NCBI GenBank assembly: GCA_963826475.1
Contig: CAWGXC010000003.1
Coordinates: 1,736,001 to 1,800,000, forward strand
Origin: RHKX01 sp963826475
GTDB taxonomy: Bacteria > Actinomycetota > Thermoleophilia > Solirubrobacterales > 70-9
Reading direction: 5' to 3'
DNA length: 64,000 nucleotides
Positions 7,473-16,746 of this stretch are shown one piece after another. The first letter of the stretch is position 1. Each line of letters begins with the position of its first letter. A model generated the notes under the pieces. The model was not told the DNA's origin. It saw only the letters and a list, made by a program, of their open reading frames with translations, and searched no databases. The position numbers were made by a program, and so were the translations under genes.

Positions 7473-8042
7473 CTAGCCGCAGACGGGCCAGGGGCTCGAG
7501 CCGGCCTGCGACATGAGCAGCGCGGCACGGTAGTCCTGCTCGGCCTCCGGTGCGGCAGCAGGGTCCCCCGAGCCGCCGACCGAGGCCCAGGTGCCCAGGT
7601 CGAACTGATACTTGCCGCGGTAGGTGCCCGACGGATCGACGGCAGCAGGGTTGCCGCCGGATTCGCAGGCGGCGACGGCATCGAGGGTGGACTGCGAAAC
7701 TCCAACCGACTCGGGCGTTCCGTAATCGGGTGCCGTCTCCTTCTGCACGTCCTTCTTCAGGCTGTCGAGCTTGGCGTCGAGCAGCGAGTCGCGCGCGATC
7801 GAATCGGCGGTGTTGTGCTTCGGCGCGACGCCCAGCTTCTTCGCCTTCTCGTAGAGCTGGTCGTAATCGCTGCGCGCCCGATCGAGCTTGTGAGAGAGAA
7901 CGATCCCGCGGTCACGCTTGAACACCGGAGCGTCGGCGCCGGGAAGCTCGTCCGCCGGGCCGGCGGCGAGTGCCGTGCCGGCTCCGGCCGCGATGGTCGC
8001 GGTGATCGCGATCGTTGCCGTCAGTCGTCGTTTGGAATTCAT
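7473..8042 (-). CDS. Secreted Rpf-like (transglycosylase-fold) protein
   Basis: A 189-residue exported protein. The signal peptide covers residues 1-26 (T-A-L-A-A cleavage) and a Lys/Asp-rich helical region covers about 40-105. A C-terminal resuscitation-promoting-factor type domain runs from 118 to 189, with catalytic Glu127 in A-C-E-S-G-G-N-P, then Y-R-G-K-Y-Q-F-D and Cys126/Cys188, the pair that forms the disulfide in Rpf domains. Such enzymes cleave peptidoglycan glycan strands and help dormant actinobacteria resume growth. GGAGGT before the ATG is a strong ribosome-binding site. The 280 bases upstream may hold a long leader with several hairpins; I looked for the c-di-AMP (ydaO) riboswitch motifs common before rpf genes and did not find them. 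Confidence 0.85.
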   Translation of the reverse strand: MNSKRRLTATIAITATIAAGAGTALAAGPADELPGADAPVFKRDRGIVLSHKLDRARSDYDQLYEKAKKLGVAPKHNTADSIARDSLLDAKLDSLKKDVQKETAPDYGTPESVGVSQSTLDAVAACESGGNPAAVDPSGTYRGKYQFDLGTWASVGGSGDPAAAPEAEQDYRAALLMSQAGSSPWPVCG

Positions 8043-8321
8043 CCTTGATTACCTCCATCCACAGCCGCAAGGCGCCGGCGCAGAGCGGTCGAGCAGAGGG
8101 CTCGGGGCCTGCGCGGTAGCGCGACGAGAGGACTCGCCGCGGCGTGTGAAGTAGCCCGGGCGGGGTTCTGTAGTGACGGCCCGAAGACCGCCAGCCCAGG
8201 TAGTTGACGAACGTATGATCGCCGTCAGGGCGGAACCTATGTGTGCAGGTGCTCACAGACGCAACATTTCCTTCACACTTATGCAAAGCCGCCCGCCCCC
8301 GACAGGGGTAATGTCCTGCTG

Positions 8322-8501
8322 GTGCTGGACGGCCTCATAACGAAGCTAGGGCGACTCCGGCGCCTGTTCGCGCGCCGGGCGGACGAGGCATATGAGGAGC
8401 GCGACAGCGCGGCCGGCCCGGCAGAGCAGGCCTTCGCAGCCGGCAAGGCCGAGGCGTTCGCCGAGGCCGAGGACGAGGTCCGCTCGGCTCAGAAGGAATA
8501 G
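8322..8501 (+). CDS. Small charged protein, unknown function
   Basis: A 59-residue frame starting at GTG 8322. It has an Arg-rich N-terminal half (K-L-G-R-L-R-R-L-F-A-R-R) and an Ala/Glu-rich, probably helical C-terminal half. An A-G-G-G-G-T stretch about a dozen bases upstream is a poor ribosome-binding site. No family is recognised. It sits divergently to the Rpf-like gene and ends 31 bases before the convergent ABC permease stop. Confidence 0.45.
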   Translation: MLDGLITKLGRLRRLFARRADEAYEERDSAAGPAEQAFAAGKAEAFAEAEDEVRSAQKE

Positions 8502-8532
8502 CGCCGGCCGGGCCGCTCGCCCGGCGACCACC

Positions 8533-11109
8533 TCACTCGTACTGCAGAGCCTCCATGACCTCGATCTTCGAGGCGCGGCGGGCGGGCCAGATGCCGGCGA
8601 TGACGCCGGCGATTCCAGCCACGACCAGAACGACGAGGAGGCCGACGACCGGGACCCCGAGGACGAAACCGTCGCTCTTCAGCGCCTCGACCCCGGCGAC
8701 GGCGACGGCGAGCCCGATCGCCGCTCCGATGATCGCGCCGATCATCGCCGTGATCAGCGACTCATAGCGAACCATTCTGCGGATCTGGGAGCGAGAGGCG
8801 CCGATCGCGCGAAGCATGCCGATCTCGCGGGTGCGCTCGTAGATCGTCAGCACGAGCGTGTTGACGACGCCGAAGAGGCTGATGACCACCGATAGGGCCA
8901 ACAGCACATAGATCAGCGCCAGCAACTGATTGATCTGGTCCTCCTGCTGTTGCTTGTACTCCGCCTGGGAACGCGCCTCCACCTCGGGGAACTGCTTCGC
9001 GAGCAGGTCGTCGACCTCCGTCCTCGTGGTTTCGAAGCTCGCGCCGGGCTCGAACCCGACGAGGTCGGCGAAATCGTTGCGAGACTCGAACTGCGAGCGC
9101 AGCGTCTCCACCGGAACCGCGATGCCGGGCACCAGGAGCTGGATCCGGTCGCGGACGCTGCCGGCGACGTGCAGGTCCACGTCCGCCCCGGTGGCTGACC
9201 TGACCGTGACCGTGTCGCCGACCGAGACGCCGTTGTCATCAGCCCATTGCGATTCGACGATCGCCTCGTCGGGCCGCAGGTTCGTCAGGGTCGCGTCGGA
9301 GCCATCGACCCAGTCGAGCTTCGCCACCTTGGTCAGGGTCGCCGGGTCGAGCCCGCTGAGGATCTCCTGCTTCGGCCCCGCCGAAAGCTCGGCCACGGCT
9401 GGGGCCCCGGCGATCGGCGAAACCGTCTCGACCCCGTCGAGCTCCGCGACCTGTGAGCCGACGTCGGGTGAGATCGGCGAGAACCCGTCCGCGTTCGCGA
9501 CGACCAGATCGCCGGCGAAGGTCTTGTCGAGCGCGTCGGTGATCGATTTGCTCGCCGAGGAGGCGAATACCGCCGCGAAGACGACGAGGGCGACGCCGAT
9601 CATCAGCGCCGCGGACGTGGTCGCGGTCCGACCCGGATTGCGCAGGGTGTTCTCGCGCGCCAGCCTGCCGGTGACGCCACGCAGCGCCTCGATCGGCTTG
9701 CCGACGAACGAGGCGAGCGGCGCGACCAGGCTGCCGGCGAGCATCGCGACGCCGATGAACAGCAGGATCAGACCGAGTCCGAGCAACGGCAACGCCGCGC
9801 CGAACGATGACGTCGCGAACAGGCCTCCGGCGATGGCGATCACGCCGAGCGCGAAGAGGCCGCGGGCGATCCAGGTGCGCCGCCTCGTCCCCGCGGTGTC
9901 CACCTCGGCCGTGTCGCGGAGTGCCTCCAGCGGAGTCACCCGCGTCGCCCGGAGGGCGGGAACGACCGACGAGCCGAGCGTTGCGACGATGCCGACGATC
10001 AGGGGCGCGATGATCGCGGCAGCCGGGATCACCGTGCCGGATTGCGGCAGCTCGAAGCCGATCGCCTTGAACAGGCCGGTGACGAGCTGGACGAACCCGA
10101 GCCCGGCGAGGATGCCGAGCAGCGACGCGAACAGCCCGAGCACGAGCGCCTCGATGATCACGCTGGCGAGCACCTGCCGTGAGGACGCTCCCAGCGTTCG
10201 CAGCATCCCGAACTCCTTGGTCCGCTGCGCGACCGTGATCGAGAACGTGTTGAAGATCAGAAAGGCGCCGACGAACACCGAGATCCCGGCGAAGATCAGC
10301 AGGGCGGTGGTGAGGAAGCCGAAGCCGTCCTTGATGTCGGCCGACTGCTGCGCTGCATCCTCGGCGCCCGTCTTGGACTCCACGTTCGAGGGCAGCACCG
10401 TCGCGATCCGGTCCGAGAGCTCGCCCGGGGTGACGCCGTCGTCTGCCTCGACGGAGATGTCGTCGAAGTTGTCCCCCTTGCCCGTGATCGACTGTGCCTC
10501 CCCCACGGTGAAGACGGCGAGGCTGGCCCCGCCGAGGGGGACGCCCGAGCCGAACCGGCCGATGCCCGACAGCGTGTAGTCCTTGACTCCGTGCTGCCCC
10601 CCGATCGGGATGGTCTGGCCGACCTCGTAGTTCTCCTGGTCGGCCGTGATCGAATCGATCGCGACCTCGTCATCGGCGCTCGGCGGCCCTCCCTCGATCC
10701 AGGTGAACGGATTGAACGGCTCGGGCAGGACGCTCTGAGCGAACTGCGGGGCTCCCCCGGACTGGCCGATCCGCTCGCCGTTGTCGTCGAGAATCGTGAT
10801 CGTGCTGTTGTTGCCGCCGATCGAGCCCACGGCCTGCTTGACCCCGTCGACCGCAGCGACCTTCTCGACCAGTGACGGCGGGAGCGAGACGCCGGACTGG
10901 ATCTCGTTGTTGTCGACGATGTCCTTGGGCTGGACGGTGACATCGATACCGGCGTTGGCCTCGGCGAAGATGTCGTCGAAGGCCTTGTCGACCGAGCCCT
11001 TGAGCATGAAGGTGCCGGCGACCATCGCGACCCCCAGCAGGATCGCGAACGCGGTCAGCACGCCGCGCAGCTTGCGGGCCCCCAGCCCCCGCAGCGCGAG
11101 CGAGAACAC
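8533..11109 (-). CDS. FtsX/MacB-type ABC transporter permease
   Basis: An 858-residue membrane protein with duplicated FtsX modules. There is an N-terminal helix (residues about 15-38), an extracytoplasmic MacB-like periplasmic core domain, three helices near 260-390 with the conserved E-F-G-M-L-R-T-L-G-A-S turn, then a second helix (near 490), a second extracytoplasmic domain, and a final three-helix block with E-I-G-M-L-R-A-I-G-A-S. Such proteins do not pump through a channel but transmit mechanical force, for example in lipoprotein or antibiotic export. It follows the ATPase gene by four bases on the same strand, forming a two-gene exporter. The substrate is unknown. Confidence 0.9.
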   Translation of the reverse strand: MFSLALRGLGARKLRGVLTAFAILLGVAMVAGTFMLKGSVDKAFDDIFAEANAGIDVTVQPKDIVDNNEIQSGVSLPPSLVEKVAAVDGVKQAVGSIGGNNSTITILDDNGERIGQSGGAPQFAQSVLPEPFNPFTWIEGGPPSADDEVAIDSITADQENYEVGQTIPIGGQHGVKDYTLSGIGRFGSGVPLGGASLAVFTVGEAQSITGKGDNFDDISVEADDGVTPGELSDRIATVLPSNVESKTGAEDAAQQSADIKDGFGFLTTALLIFAGISVFVGAFLIFNTFSITVAQRTKEFGMLRTLGASSRQVLASVIIEALVLGLFASLLGILAGLGFVQLVTGLFKAIGFELPQSGTVIPAAAIIAPLIVGIVATLGSSVVPALRATRVTPLEALRDTAEVDTAGTRRRTWIARGLFALGVIAIAGGLFATSSFGAALPLLGLGLILLFIGVAMLAGSLVAPLASFVGKPIEALRGVTGRLARENTLRNPGRTATTSAALMIGVALVVFAAVFASSASKSITDALDKTFAGDLVVANADGFSPISPDVGSQVAELDGVETVSPIAGAPAVAELSAGPKQEILSGLDPATLTKVAKLDWVDGSDATLTNLRPDEAIVESQWADDNGVSVGDTVTVRSATGADVDLHVAGSVRDRIQLLVPGIAVPVETLRSQFESRNDFADLVGFEPGASFETTRTEVDDLLAKQFPEVEARSQAEYKQQQEDQINQLLALIYVLLALSVVISLFGVVNTLVLTIYERTREIGMLRAIGASRSQIRRMVRYESLITAMIGAIIGAAIGLAVAVAGVEALKSDGFVLGVPVVGLLVVLVVAGIAGVIAGIWPARRASKIEVMEALQYE

Positions 11110-11113
11110 GCTC

Positions 11114-11860
11114 CTAGACGTCCCTCATCAGCTCGTGGACCTGGTCTTCACCGACGACCCGCTCGTCGGCTGCCACCGCGCCGTCCGCCAACACGATGAC
11201 CCGGTCGGCGTAGGCGGCGACCTTGGGATCGTGGGTGACGATGATGACGGTCTGGCCGAAGTCGTTGACCGACTCGCGAAGCAGGTCGAGGACTCCCGCA
11301 CTCGATTTCGAGTCGAGGTTGCCCGTCGGTTCGTCGGCGAAGATCACGGCGGGCCTTGCGATCAGAGCTCGGGCGACGGCCACCCGCTGCTGCTGGCCAC
11401 CCGAGAGCTCGGCCGGCCGGTGGGTGCTGCGATCGGTGAGGCCGACCGTCTCCAGCAACTGGTCGCGCCACGCGGGATCGACGTCCCGGCCGGCAATCCT
11501 CAGCGGCAGCTCGATGTTCTCGGCCGCGTTGAGCACCGGGACGAGGTTGAAGAACTGGAAGATGAAGCCGAGCTTTTCGCGGCGCAGTCTCGTCAGCCCC
11601 TTGTCGTCGAGACCGGTCACCTCCACCCCGTCGATCCACGCCTGACCGCCCGTGGGCCGGTCGAGCCCGGCGAGCAGGTGCATGAGCGTCGACTTGCCCG
11701 AACCCGACGGTCCGACGATCGCCGTCAGCTCTCCGGCGGGAAAGTCGAGCGAGACTCCCGCCAGGGCATCGACCGCTGCCTCGCCCTCGCCGTAGCGGCG
11801 ACTCAGGGCGGTGCATCTGACGATGGCCGGGGCCTGGGCTGGAGCTGATGCTGCTTCCAC
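11114..11860 (-). CDS. ABC transporter ATP-binding protein (MacB/LolD type)
   Basis: A 248-residue ATPase partnered with the downstream FtsX-type permease. Walker A G-P-S-G-S-G-K-S-T is at 50-58, the signature L-S-G-G-Q-Q-Q-R at 152-159 and Walker B V-I-F-A-D-E at 172-177, followed by P-T-G-N-L-D, typical of the LolD/MacB/FtsE clade. The H-loop is in I-I-V-T-H-D. The start is GTG 11860 with a TAACCT hexamer eight bases upstream, so the transcript may be leaderless. The gene is divergent from the pentad-repeat gene. Confidence 0.93.
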   Translation of the reverse strand: MEAASAPAQAPAIVRCTALSRRYGEGEAAVDALAGVSLDFPAGELTAIVGPSGSGKSTLMHLLAGLDRPTGGQAWIDGVEVTGLDDKGLTRLRREKLGFIFQFFNLVPVLNAAENIELPLRIAGRDVDPAWRDQLLETVGLTDRSTHRPAELSGGQQQRVAVARALIARPAVIFADEPTGNLDSKSSAGVLDLLRESVNDFGQTVIIVTHDPKVAAYADRVIVLADGAVAADERVVGEDQVHELMRDV

Positions 11861-11940
11861 TGGCGCTCAGGTTATTGGGTTCCGGATGGGACGATCGGGT
11901 ACGTCCCTGAGAACAGTCGAGCAACCGGATGGAGCAGATG

Positions 11941-12249
11941 ATGGCGTTGAGCGAGAAGCTGAGACGAACCCGGGGGAAAGCCACCGACGTCCGCTACTTC
12001 GGGCCCGAGGTTCGGCTTGCGCAGGCACGAGGGCCGGCCCTGCTGGGGCCGACCGCGGCGGGACCCCTCGCCCTCGGCGCGCTGGCGATCGGCGCGGGGG
12101 CGATCGGCGCGCTTGCAATCGGTCGGCTCAAGATCGGGCGCGCCTCGATTGAGCGGCTCGAGATCGAGGAGCTCGAGGTGGGAAGCCTGCTCGTGGGGGG
12201 CCTGCCCATCGACCCGGCCGGGCATCTCGTCCCGCCCGCCGGCCTCTGA
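11941..12249 (+). CDS. Pentad-repeat protein, possible beta-helix
   Basis: A 102-residue protein. After a basic N-terminal region, its middle is a run of about nine five-residue units: A-L-A-I-G, A-G-A-I-G, A-L-A-I-G, R-L-K-I-G, R-A-S-I-E, R-L-E-I-E, E-L-E-V-G, S-L-L-V-G, G-L-P-I-D. Every fourth position is Ile or Val and the second is usually Leu or Ala. This recalls pentapeptide-repeat beta-helices but with a different consensus. The ATG at 11941 has GGAG six bases upstream; in-frame ATGs at 11929 and 11938 are alternatives. It lies 12 bases before the phosphoesterase gene. Function is unknown. Confidence 0.65.
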   Translation: MALSEKLRRTRGKATDVRYFGPEVRLAQARGPALLGPTAAGPLALGALAIGAGAIGALAIGRLKIGRASIERLEIEELEVGSLLVGGLPIDPAGHLVPPAGL

Positions 12250-12261
12250 GAGGATGCCCCG

Positions 12262-12858
12262 ATGAGACTGCTCGCCTTCAGCGATCTGCACCGGGACCTG
12301 GACGCGGCCGAGTCGCTGGCAGGGCGAAGCGCCGACTACGACGTGGTCATCGCGGCGGGGGACTTCGCCAACCAGCACGACGGCCTGGAGGAGACGATCA
12401 CGGCGCTCTCCGCGATCGAGACGCCCACGATCCTGGTCCCCGGCAACAACGAAACCGAGGTCGCCCTACGGGAAGCGTGCGAGGGCTGGAGCGCGGCGAC
12501 GGTTCTGCACGGTGAATCGACGATCGTCGGCGAAGTCGAGTTCTTCGGCCTCGGTGCCGGCATCCCGACCACTCCGTGGGGCTGGAGCTTCGACTTGACC
12601 GAGGATGAGGCGACCGATCGACTCGACGCCTGCGGCGACGGTGCCGTCCTCGTGCTCCACTCTCCCCCACGGGGTCACTGCGATCAGAGCTCCGGCGGCG
12701 ATCACCTCGGCAGCCATGCCATTCTGGAGGCGATCACGCGCAGGCACCCGCCGCTCGCGGTCTGCGGCCACATCCACGAGGCCTGGGGGGAGCGCTCTAG
12801 GATCGGGCCAACCGAGATCGCCAACCTCGGTCCCGGCGGGGCCGAGTTCGAGATCTGA
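12262..12858 (+). CDS. Calcineurin-like metallophosphoesterase
   Basis: A 198-residue enzyme with the dimetal phosphoesterase motifs in order: D8-L-H10, G-D34-F, G-N-N-E (61-64), and near the end C-G-H-I-H-E. The first His/Asp set and the final G-H-x-H are the metal ligands. The compact size fits YfcE- or Icc-like proteins acting on phosphodiesters or nucleotides; the substrate is not evident. It lies in a plus-strand run with the pentad-repeat gene (12 bases) and ppk2 (12 bases), probably one operon. Confidence 0.85.
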   Translation: MRLLAFSDLHRDLDAAESLAGRSADYDVVIAAGDFANQHDGLEETITALSAIETPTILVPGNNETEVALREACEGWSAATVLHGESTIVGEVEFFGLGAGIPTTPWGWSFDLTEDEATDRLDACGDGAVLVLHSPPRGHCDQSSGGDHLGSHAILEAITRRHPPLAVCGHIHEAWGERSRIGPTEIANLGPGGAEFEI

Positions 12859-12870
12859 GAACGGGCACCG

Positions 12871-13680
12871 ATGAGCTACGACACCGACAAGCTGCCGAAG
12901 AAGGTCTACAAGAAGGAGCTCGAGAAGCTTCAGATCGAGCTCGTCCGGATGGTGGACTGGGTCCAGCGAGAAGGCGCGAGGGTCGCGATCGTCTTCGAGG
13001 GTCGCGACGCCGCCGGCAAGGGCGGGGTGATCAAGCGGATCGTCCAGCACGTCTCCCCGCGCGTCGTGCGCACGGTCGCACTCCCGGCGCCGACCGACAA
13101 GGAGTCGACGCAGTGGTACTTCCAGCGTTACGTCGCCGAGCTGCCCTCGGCCGGGGAGGTCGTCCTGTTCGACCGCTCCTGGTACAACCGGGCGGGGGTC
13201 GAGAAGGTGATGGGCTTCTGCACCGCCGAGGAGCATCAGCGCTTCCTGCGCCAGTGCCCGACGTTCGAGCGAATGCTCGTCGACGACGGCATCACCCTGA
13301 TCAAGTACTGGTTCTCGGTCGACGAGGACGAGCAGGAGAAGCGATTCAAGTCGAGGATCGACGACCCGCTGAAGCAGTGGAAGCTCTCCGACATCGACCT
13401 CTACGGGCGCAGCCGCTGGGTCGACTACTCACGCGCCAAGGACGAGATGTTCACCCACACCGACATCCCCGAGGCGCGCTGGCACGTCGTCGAGTCGACG
13501 ATCAAGAAGAACGCTCGGATCAATTGCATCAGCCATCTGCTCGACCAGATCCCCTATGAGCACGAGAAGCAGAAGAAGATCAAGCTGCCGAAGAAGCAGG
13601 GCGACGAGGGATACGAGCGCCCCCCGGAGGATCTCTACGACTACGTACCCGACGTGGCCGCGAAGCTGCTCGACGACTAG
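12871..13680 (+). CDS. ppk2: Polyphosphate kinase 2 (PPK2 family)
   Basis: A 269-residue single-domain PPK2, which uses polyphosphate to phosphorylate nucleotides (class I enzymes convert ADP or GDP to the triphosphate). Walker A is E-G-R-D-A-A-G-K-G-G (43-52), and the second catalytic motif is F-D-R-S-W-Y-N-R (100-107). Other family features are L-P-A-P-T-D-K-E and Y-W-F-S-V-D-E-D-E-Q. The length and a single domain fit class I. It is co-directional with the phosphoesterase upstream. A short CACCC/GGGTG hairpin at 13684-13696 follows the stop. Together with the pst genes nearby it shows active phosphate and polyphosphate handling. Confidence 0.95.
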   Translation: MSYDTDKLPKKVYKKELEKLQIELVRMVDWVQREGARVAIVFEGRDAAGKGGVIKRIVQHVSPRVVRTVALPAPTDKESTQWYFQRYVAELPSAGEVVLFDRSWYNRAGVEKVMGFCTAEEHQRFLRQCPTFERMLVDDGITLIKYWFSVDEDEQEKRFKSRIDDPLKQWKLSDIDLYGRSRWVDYSRAKDEMFTHTDIPEARWHVVESTIKKNARINCISHLLDQIPYEHEKQKKIKLPKKQGDEGYERPPEDLYDYVPDVAAKLLDD

Positions 13681-13736
13681 GTGCACCCTTCGGGTGGCGG
13701 CGAATGCGTGCCTCCGTCCCCGGATAGGGTGAGGGC

Positions 13737-15518
13737 ATGGCCACCACTGAGCGCCCCACACCCCAGCCCGCCGCAACTGCCGCCGAACCCGGCGACGGGC
13801 TGATCCTCGACCCGGGCTCCCCCTCCTTTCCGCATCTCGCCGAATCCGATCGCGAGGCGATCGAGGCCACCATCGAGTGGTTCGAGGGCCGGGGCAAGGT
13901 GGCGCTCAAGGACGCCGACCGCGAGAACCGCTGGTACTCCGACTACCTCGAGTTCCAGGCCGGGGCGCGGATCTTCGCCCGCTTCCTCACCCCCGTCCGC
14001 GATGGCGAGGGCGATCCCGAGCGCCGCTGGGACACGCAGCGGATCTGCGCCCTCAGCGAGGTCTCTGCCTTCTACGGACTGGCCTACTGGTACACGTGGC
14101 AGGTCACGATCCTCGGCCTCGGCCCGATCTTCCAGTCGGAGAACGAGGTGGCCCGCGAGAAGGCCGCCCGGCTGCTCGAAGAGGGCGGCATCTTCGCCTT
14201 CGGCCTTTCAGAGCGAGCCCACGGCGCCGACATCTACTCGACCGACATGGTGCTGACGCCGAATCAGAACGGCGACGGCGGCTACTCCGCGAGCGGTGGC
14301 AAGTACTACATCGGCAACGGCAACGAGGCGGCGATGGTCTCCGTCTTCGGCCGGATCGAAGGCATCGACGGACCCGACGGCTACGTCTTCTTCGCCGCCG
14401 ATTCCCAGCATCCGGACTACAAGCTGATCCGTAACGTCGTCAACTCGCAGAACTACGTCAGCCAGTTCGAGCTCGAGGAGTACCCGGTGACGGCCGAGGA
14501 CATCCTCCACGTCGGGCCGGGCGCCTTCGACGCCGCGCTGAACACGGTCAACATCGGCAAGTTCAACCTCGGCTTCGCCTCGATCGGGATCTGCGAGCAC
14601 GCCCTTCACGAGGCCATAACCCACGCCGACGCACGCGTCCTCTACGGGATGAAGGTGACCGACTTCCCCCACGTCCGCCAGGCCTTCACCGACTCTTACG
14701 CACGTCTGATCGCGATGAAGCTCTTCGCCAACCGGGCGATCGATTACTTCCGCGTCGCCTCGCCCGAGGACCGCCGCTACCTGCTCTTCAACCCGCTGAC
14801 GAAGATGAAGGTCACCACCGAGGGTGAGCGCGTGATCGACGAGCTGTGGGACGTGATGGCGGCCAAGGGCTTCGAGCGCGACATGTTCTTCGAGATGGCC
14901 GCCCGCGACATCCGCGGCCTGCCCAAGCTCGAGGGGACCGTCCACGTGAACATGGCCCTGGTGCTCAAGTTCATGGCCGGCTTCCTGTTCAACGCGGATC
15001 CGAGCCTGACCCCGGTCGATCCGCAGCTCGAGCCCGGCGACGACGATTTCCTCTTCCGCCAGGGACCGGCCCGGGGCCTGAGCAAGATCCGCTTCGGCGA
15101 TTGGCGTGCCGCCTTCGCCCCCTACGCGGAGGTGCCGAACGTCGCTCGCTTCGCCGAGCTCGCGGACTCGTTCAAGGAGCTGCTCGCCGACGCCGCCCCG
15201 GACGAGGATCAGCAGAAGGATCTCGACTACCTGCTGACGCTGGGTGAGCTCTTCACGCTCATCCCCTACGGACAGCTCATCTGCGAGCAGGCCAAGCTGA
15301 CCGACCTGCCGGCTGACACGCTCGATCAGATCTTCGACGTCCTCATCCGCGACTTCTCGGCCTACGCGACCCAGCTGCACGGCAAGTCCTCGGCGACCGA
15401 GGCTCAGGCCGAGTGGGCGCGGGGGGCGATCGCCCGCCCCGTGGTCGACGCCGACCGCTTCGAGGCGGTCTGGGAGAAGGTCCGCGGCCTGGCGGGCCAG
15501 TACGAGATGCGCTCCTAG
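13737..15518 (+). CDS. Large acyl-CoA dehydrogenase family protein
   Basis: A 593-residue flavoprotein-like enzyme. The N-terminal domain holds the FAD/substrate loop F-A-F-G-L-S-E-R-A-H-G-A-D (about 153-165) and G-G-K-Y-Y-I-G-N-G-N, the position of the usual acyl-CoA dehydrogenase beta-domain, followed by the helical C-terminal half. The protein is about 200 residues longer than ordinary family members and lacks the usual C-terminal E-G-T/E-G-D motif, so the catalytic base is unclear. TAGGGT lies six bases before the ATG, suggesting a leaderless message. Its stop overlaps the convergent acyltransferase stop in CTAG. Confidence 0.8.
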   Translation: MATTERPTPQPAATAAEPGDGLILDPGSPSFPHLAESDREAIEATIEWFEGRGKVALKDADRENRWYSDYLEFQAGARIFARFLTPVRDGEGDPERRWDTQRICALSEVSAFYGLAYWYTWQVTILGLGPIFQSENEVAREKAARLLEEGGIFAFGLSERAHGADIYSTDMVLTPNQNGDGGYSASGGKYYIGNGNEAAMVSVFGRIEGIDGPDGYVFFAADSQHPDYKLIRNVVNSQNYVSQFELEEYPVTAEDILHVGPGAFDAALNTVNIGKFNLGFASIGICEHALHEAITHADARVLYGMKVTDFPHVRQAFTDSYARLIAMKLFANRAIDYFRVASPEDRRYLLFNPLTKMKVTTEGERVIDELWDVMAAKGFERDMFFEMAARDIRGLPKLEGTVHVNMALVLKFMAGFLFNADPSLTPVDPQLEPGDDDFLFRQGPARGLSKIRFGDWRAAFAPYAEVPNVARFAELADSFKELLADAAPDEDQQKDLDYLLTLGELFTLIPYGQLICEQAKLTDLPADTLDQIFDVLIRDFSAYATQLHGKSSATEAQAEWARGAIARPVVDADRFEAVWEKVRGLAGQYEMRS

Positions 15519-16723
15519 GCTCGCAGGCGCGCCGCGCCCAGCGTCCGCGGTGACCTCGAGTTCTTGAGTCGCATCAGCGGCCGCTCGACCAGGTAGTAGC
15601 TCACGGTGGCGCAGCCGAGCGTGATCAGGATGGTCAACGTCGTCAGCAGCGGGAATGCCACGGGCGGCCACCAGCCGGTGACCCCGGCCTCAACGAGCGC
15701 GTAGACGACGGGCCAGTGCCAGAGGAAGATCCCGTAGGAGACGAGACCGAGCCAGGCCAGCTTCGGCGACCCCAGGACCCTGCCGGGCAGACCTTGCGAA
15801 GCATCGCCGAAGACGGCCGGCAGCAGCACCAGCACCGAGATCAGCCCGAACAGCAGGTAGCGATACTCGGCGTCGGGGCCGAGCTCCCCCGGGTACACCC
15901 AAAGGCAGGCGACCGCGTAGAGGCAGGCCGCGAGCGCCCAGGGCACCAGGGGACGCCTGATGGCCCAGAGTAAGAACGCCGGGTGCGTACCGGTTTGCTG
16001 GACGCGCACCGAGACGACCGCGATCCCCATCCCGAGCGCGAACCAGAACCCGTGCCCGAGCGGCGAGAAGAACGCCCACTGACCCCACGTTCCACCGAGG
16101 CCGCTGACAAGCGGGATCGACGCGACGGAGATCAGTGCCAGGGCCACGCCTTCCACCGAGGTCCAGCGCGCCCTTCGCGAATGCCGGACCAGCCACGCGA
16201 CCCCGAGCGCGACGAGCGGCAAGGTCACGTAGAAGCCCACCTCCACCCCCAGGCTCCAAGCCGGATCGATGCCGCATTTGAGGGTCTCAGCAGCGCAGTC
16301 GGCGGTGAACGTGTAGATCGGGTAGTTCTGAAGGAGGCCGTAGTAGACCCACCAGTTCTCGGTGAACACGCCATGGATCCCCGGAAAGATCGCCAGGACC
16401 GTGAGTGCGAGCCAGAACGCGGGGGCGATCCTCAGGAATCGGCGGCGGGCGTATTCGGCGGTCCGAGACCTCGGGGCTCCCAGGATCCGCGCTGCGACGA
16501 ACGGGCGATAGAGGAGGAACCCGGAAAGGACGAAGAACATCGCCACCCCGATGTCCAAGTGCGCCATGACGGGTGCGTACCAGGCGGTCGCCGCCGAGAG
16601 CGACGCCGTGTGGAGCAGCACGATGGCGAGGGCGCCCAGTGCCCTGACCGAGTCGACCAGCGGGAAGCGGGGGTGGCCGGGAGGAGGTGCGACCGCCTCG
16701 GGGACCGATGCGGCCGAGCTCAC
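15515..16723 (-). CDS. Membrane acyltransferase, family 3 (OafA/YrhL type)
   Basis: A 402-residue integral membrane protein with about ten hydrophobic segments. The N-terminal region R-F-P-L-V-D-S-V-R-A-L-G-A-L-A-I with the following L-H-T is the conserved start of acyltransferase family 3 (the His is the catalytic candidate), and F-F-V-L-S-G-F-L-L-Y-R-P is the second signature. Such enzymes transfer acetyl or other acyl groups to surface glycans, lipids or antibiotics. It is downstream of a serine beta-lactamase-like hydrolase by 23 bases on the same strand, suggesting a transferase/esterase pair acting on one product. Confidence 0.92.
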   Translation of the reverse strand: MSSAASVPEAVAPPPGHPRFPLVDSVRALGALAIVLLHTASLSAATAWYAPVMAHLDIGVAMFFVLSGFLLYRPFVAARILGAPRSRTAEYARRRFLRIAPAFWLALTVLAIFPGIHGVFTENWWVYYGLLQNYPIYTFTADCAAETLKCGIDPAWSLGVEVGFYVTLPLVALGVAWLVRHSRRARWTSVEGVALALISVASIPLVSGLGGTWGQWAFFSPLGHGFWFALGMGIAVVSVRVQQTGTHPAFLLWAIRRPLVPWALAACLYAVACLWVYPGELGPDAEYRYLLFGLISVLVLLPAVFGDASQGLPGRVLGSPKLAWLGLVSYGIFLWHWPVVYALVEAGVTGWWPPVAFPLLTTLTILITLGCATVSYYLVERPLMRLKNSRSPRTLGAARLRA

Positions 16724-16746
16724 AGCGGCTTCCGGCAGGGCTCGGC

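Noticed and set aside
8043..8321. c-di-AMP (ydaO) riboswitch upstream of the Rpf-like gene
   Set aside because: Such switches are common before rpf genes, but the conserved sequence blocks were not found on reading this leader.
14208..15671. A 487-codon minus-strand frame opposite the large acyl-CoA dehydrogenase
   Set aside because: Same kind of shadow; the plus-strand protein has conserved FAD-loop motifs and a good start.
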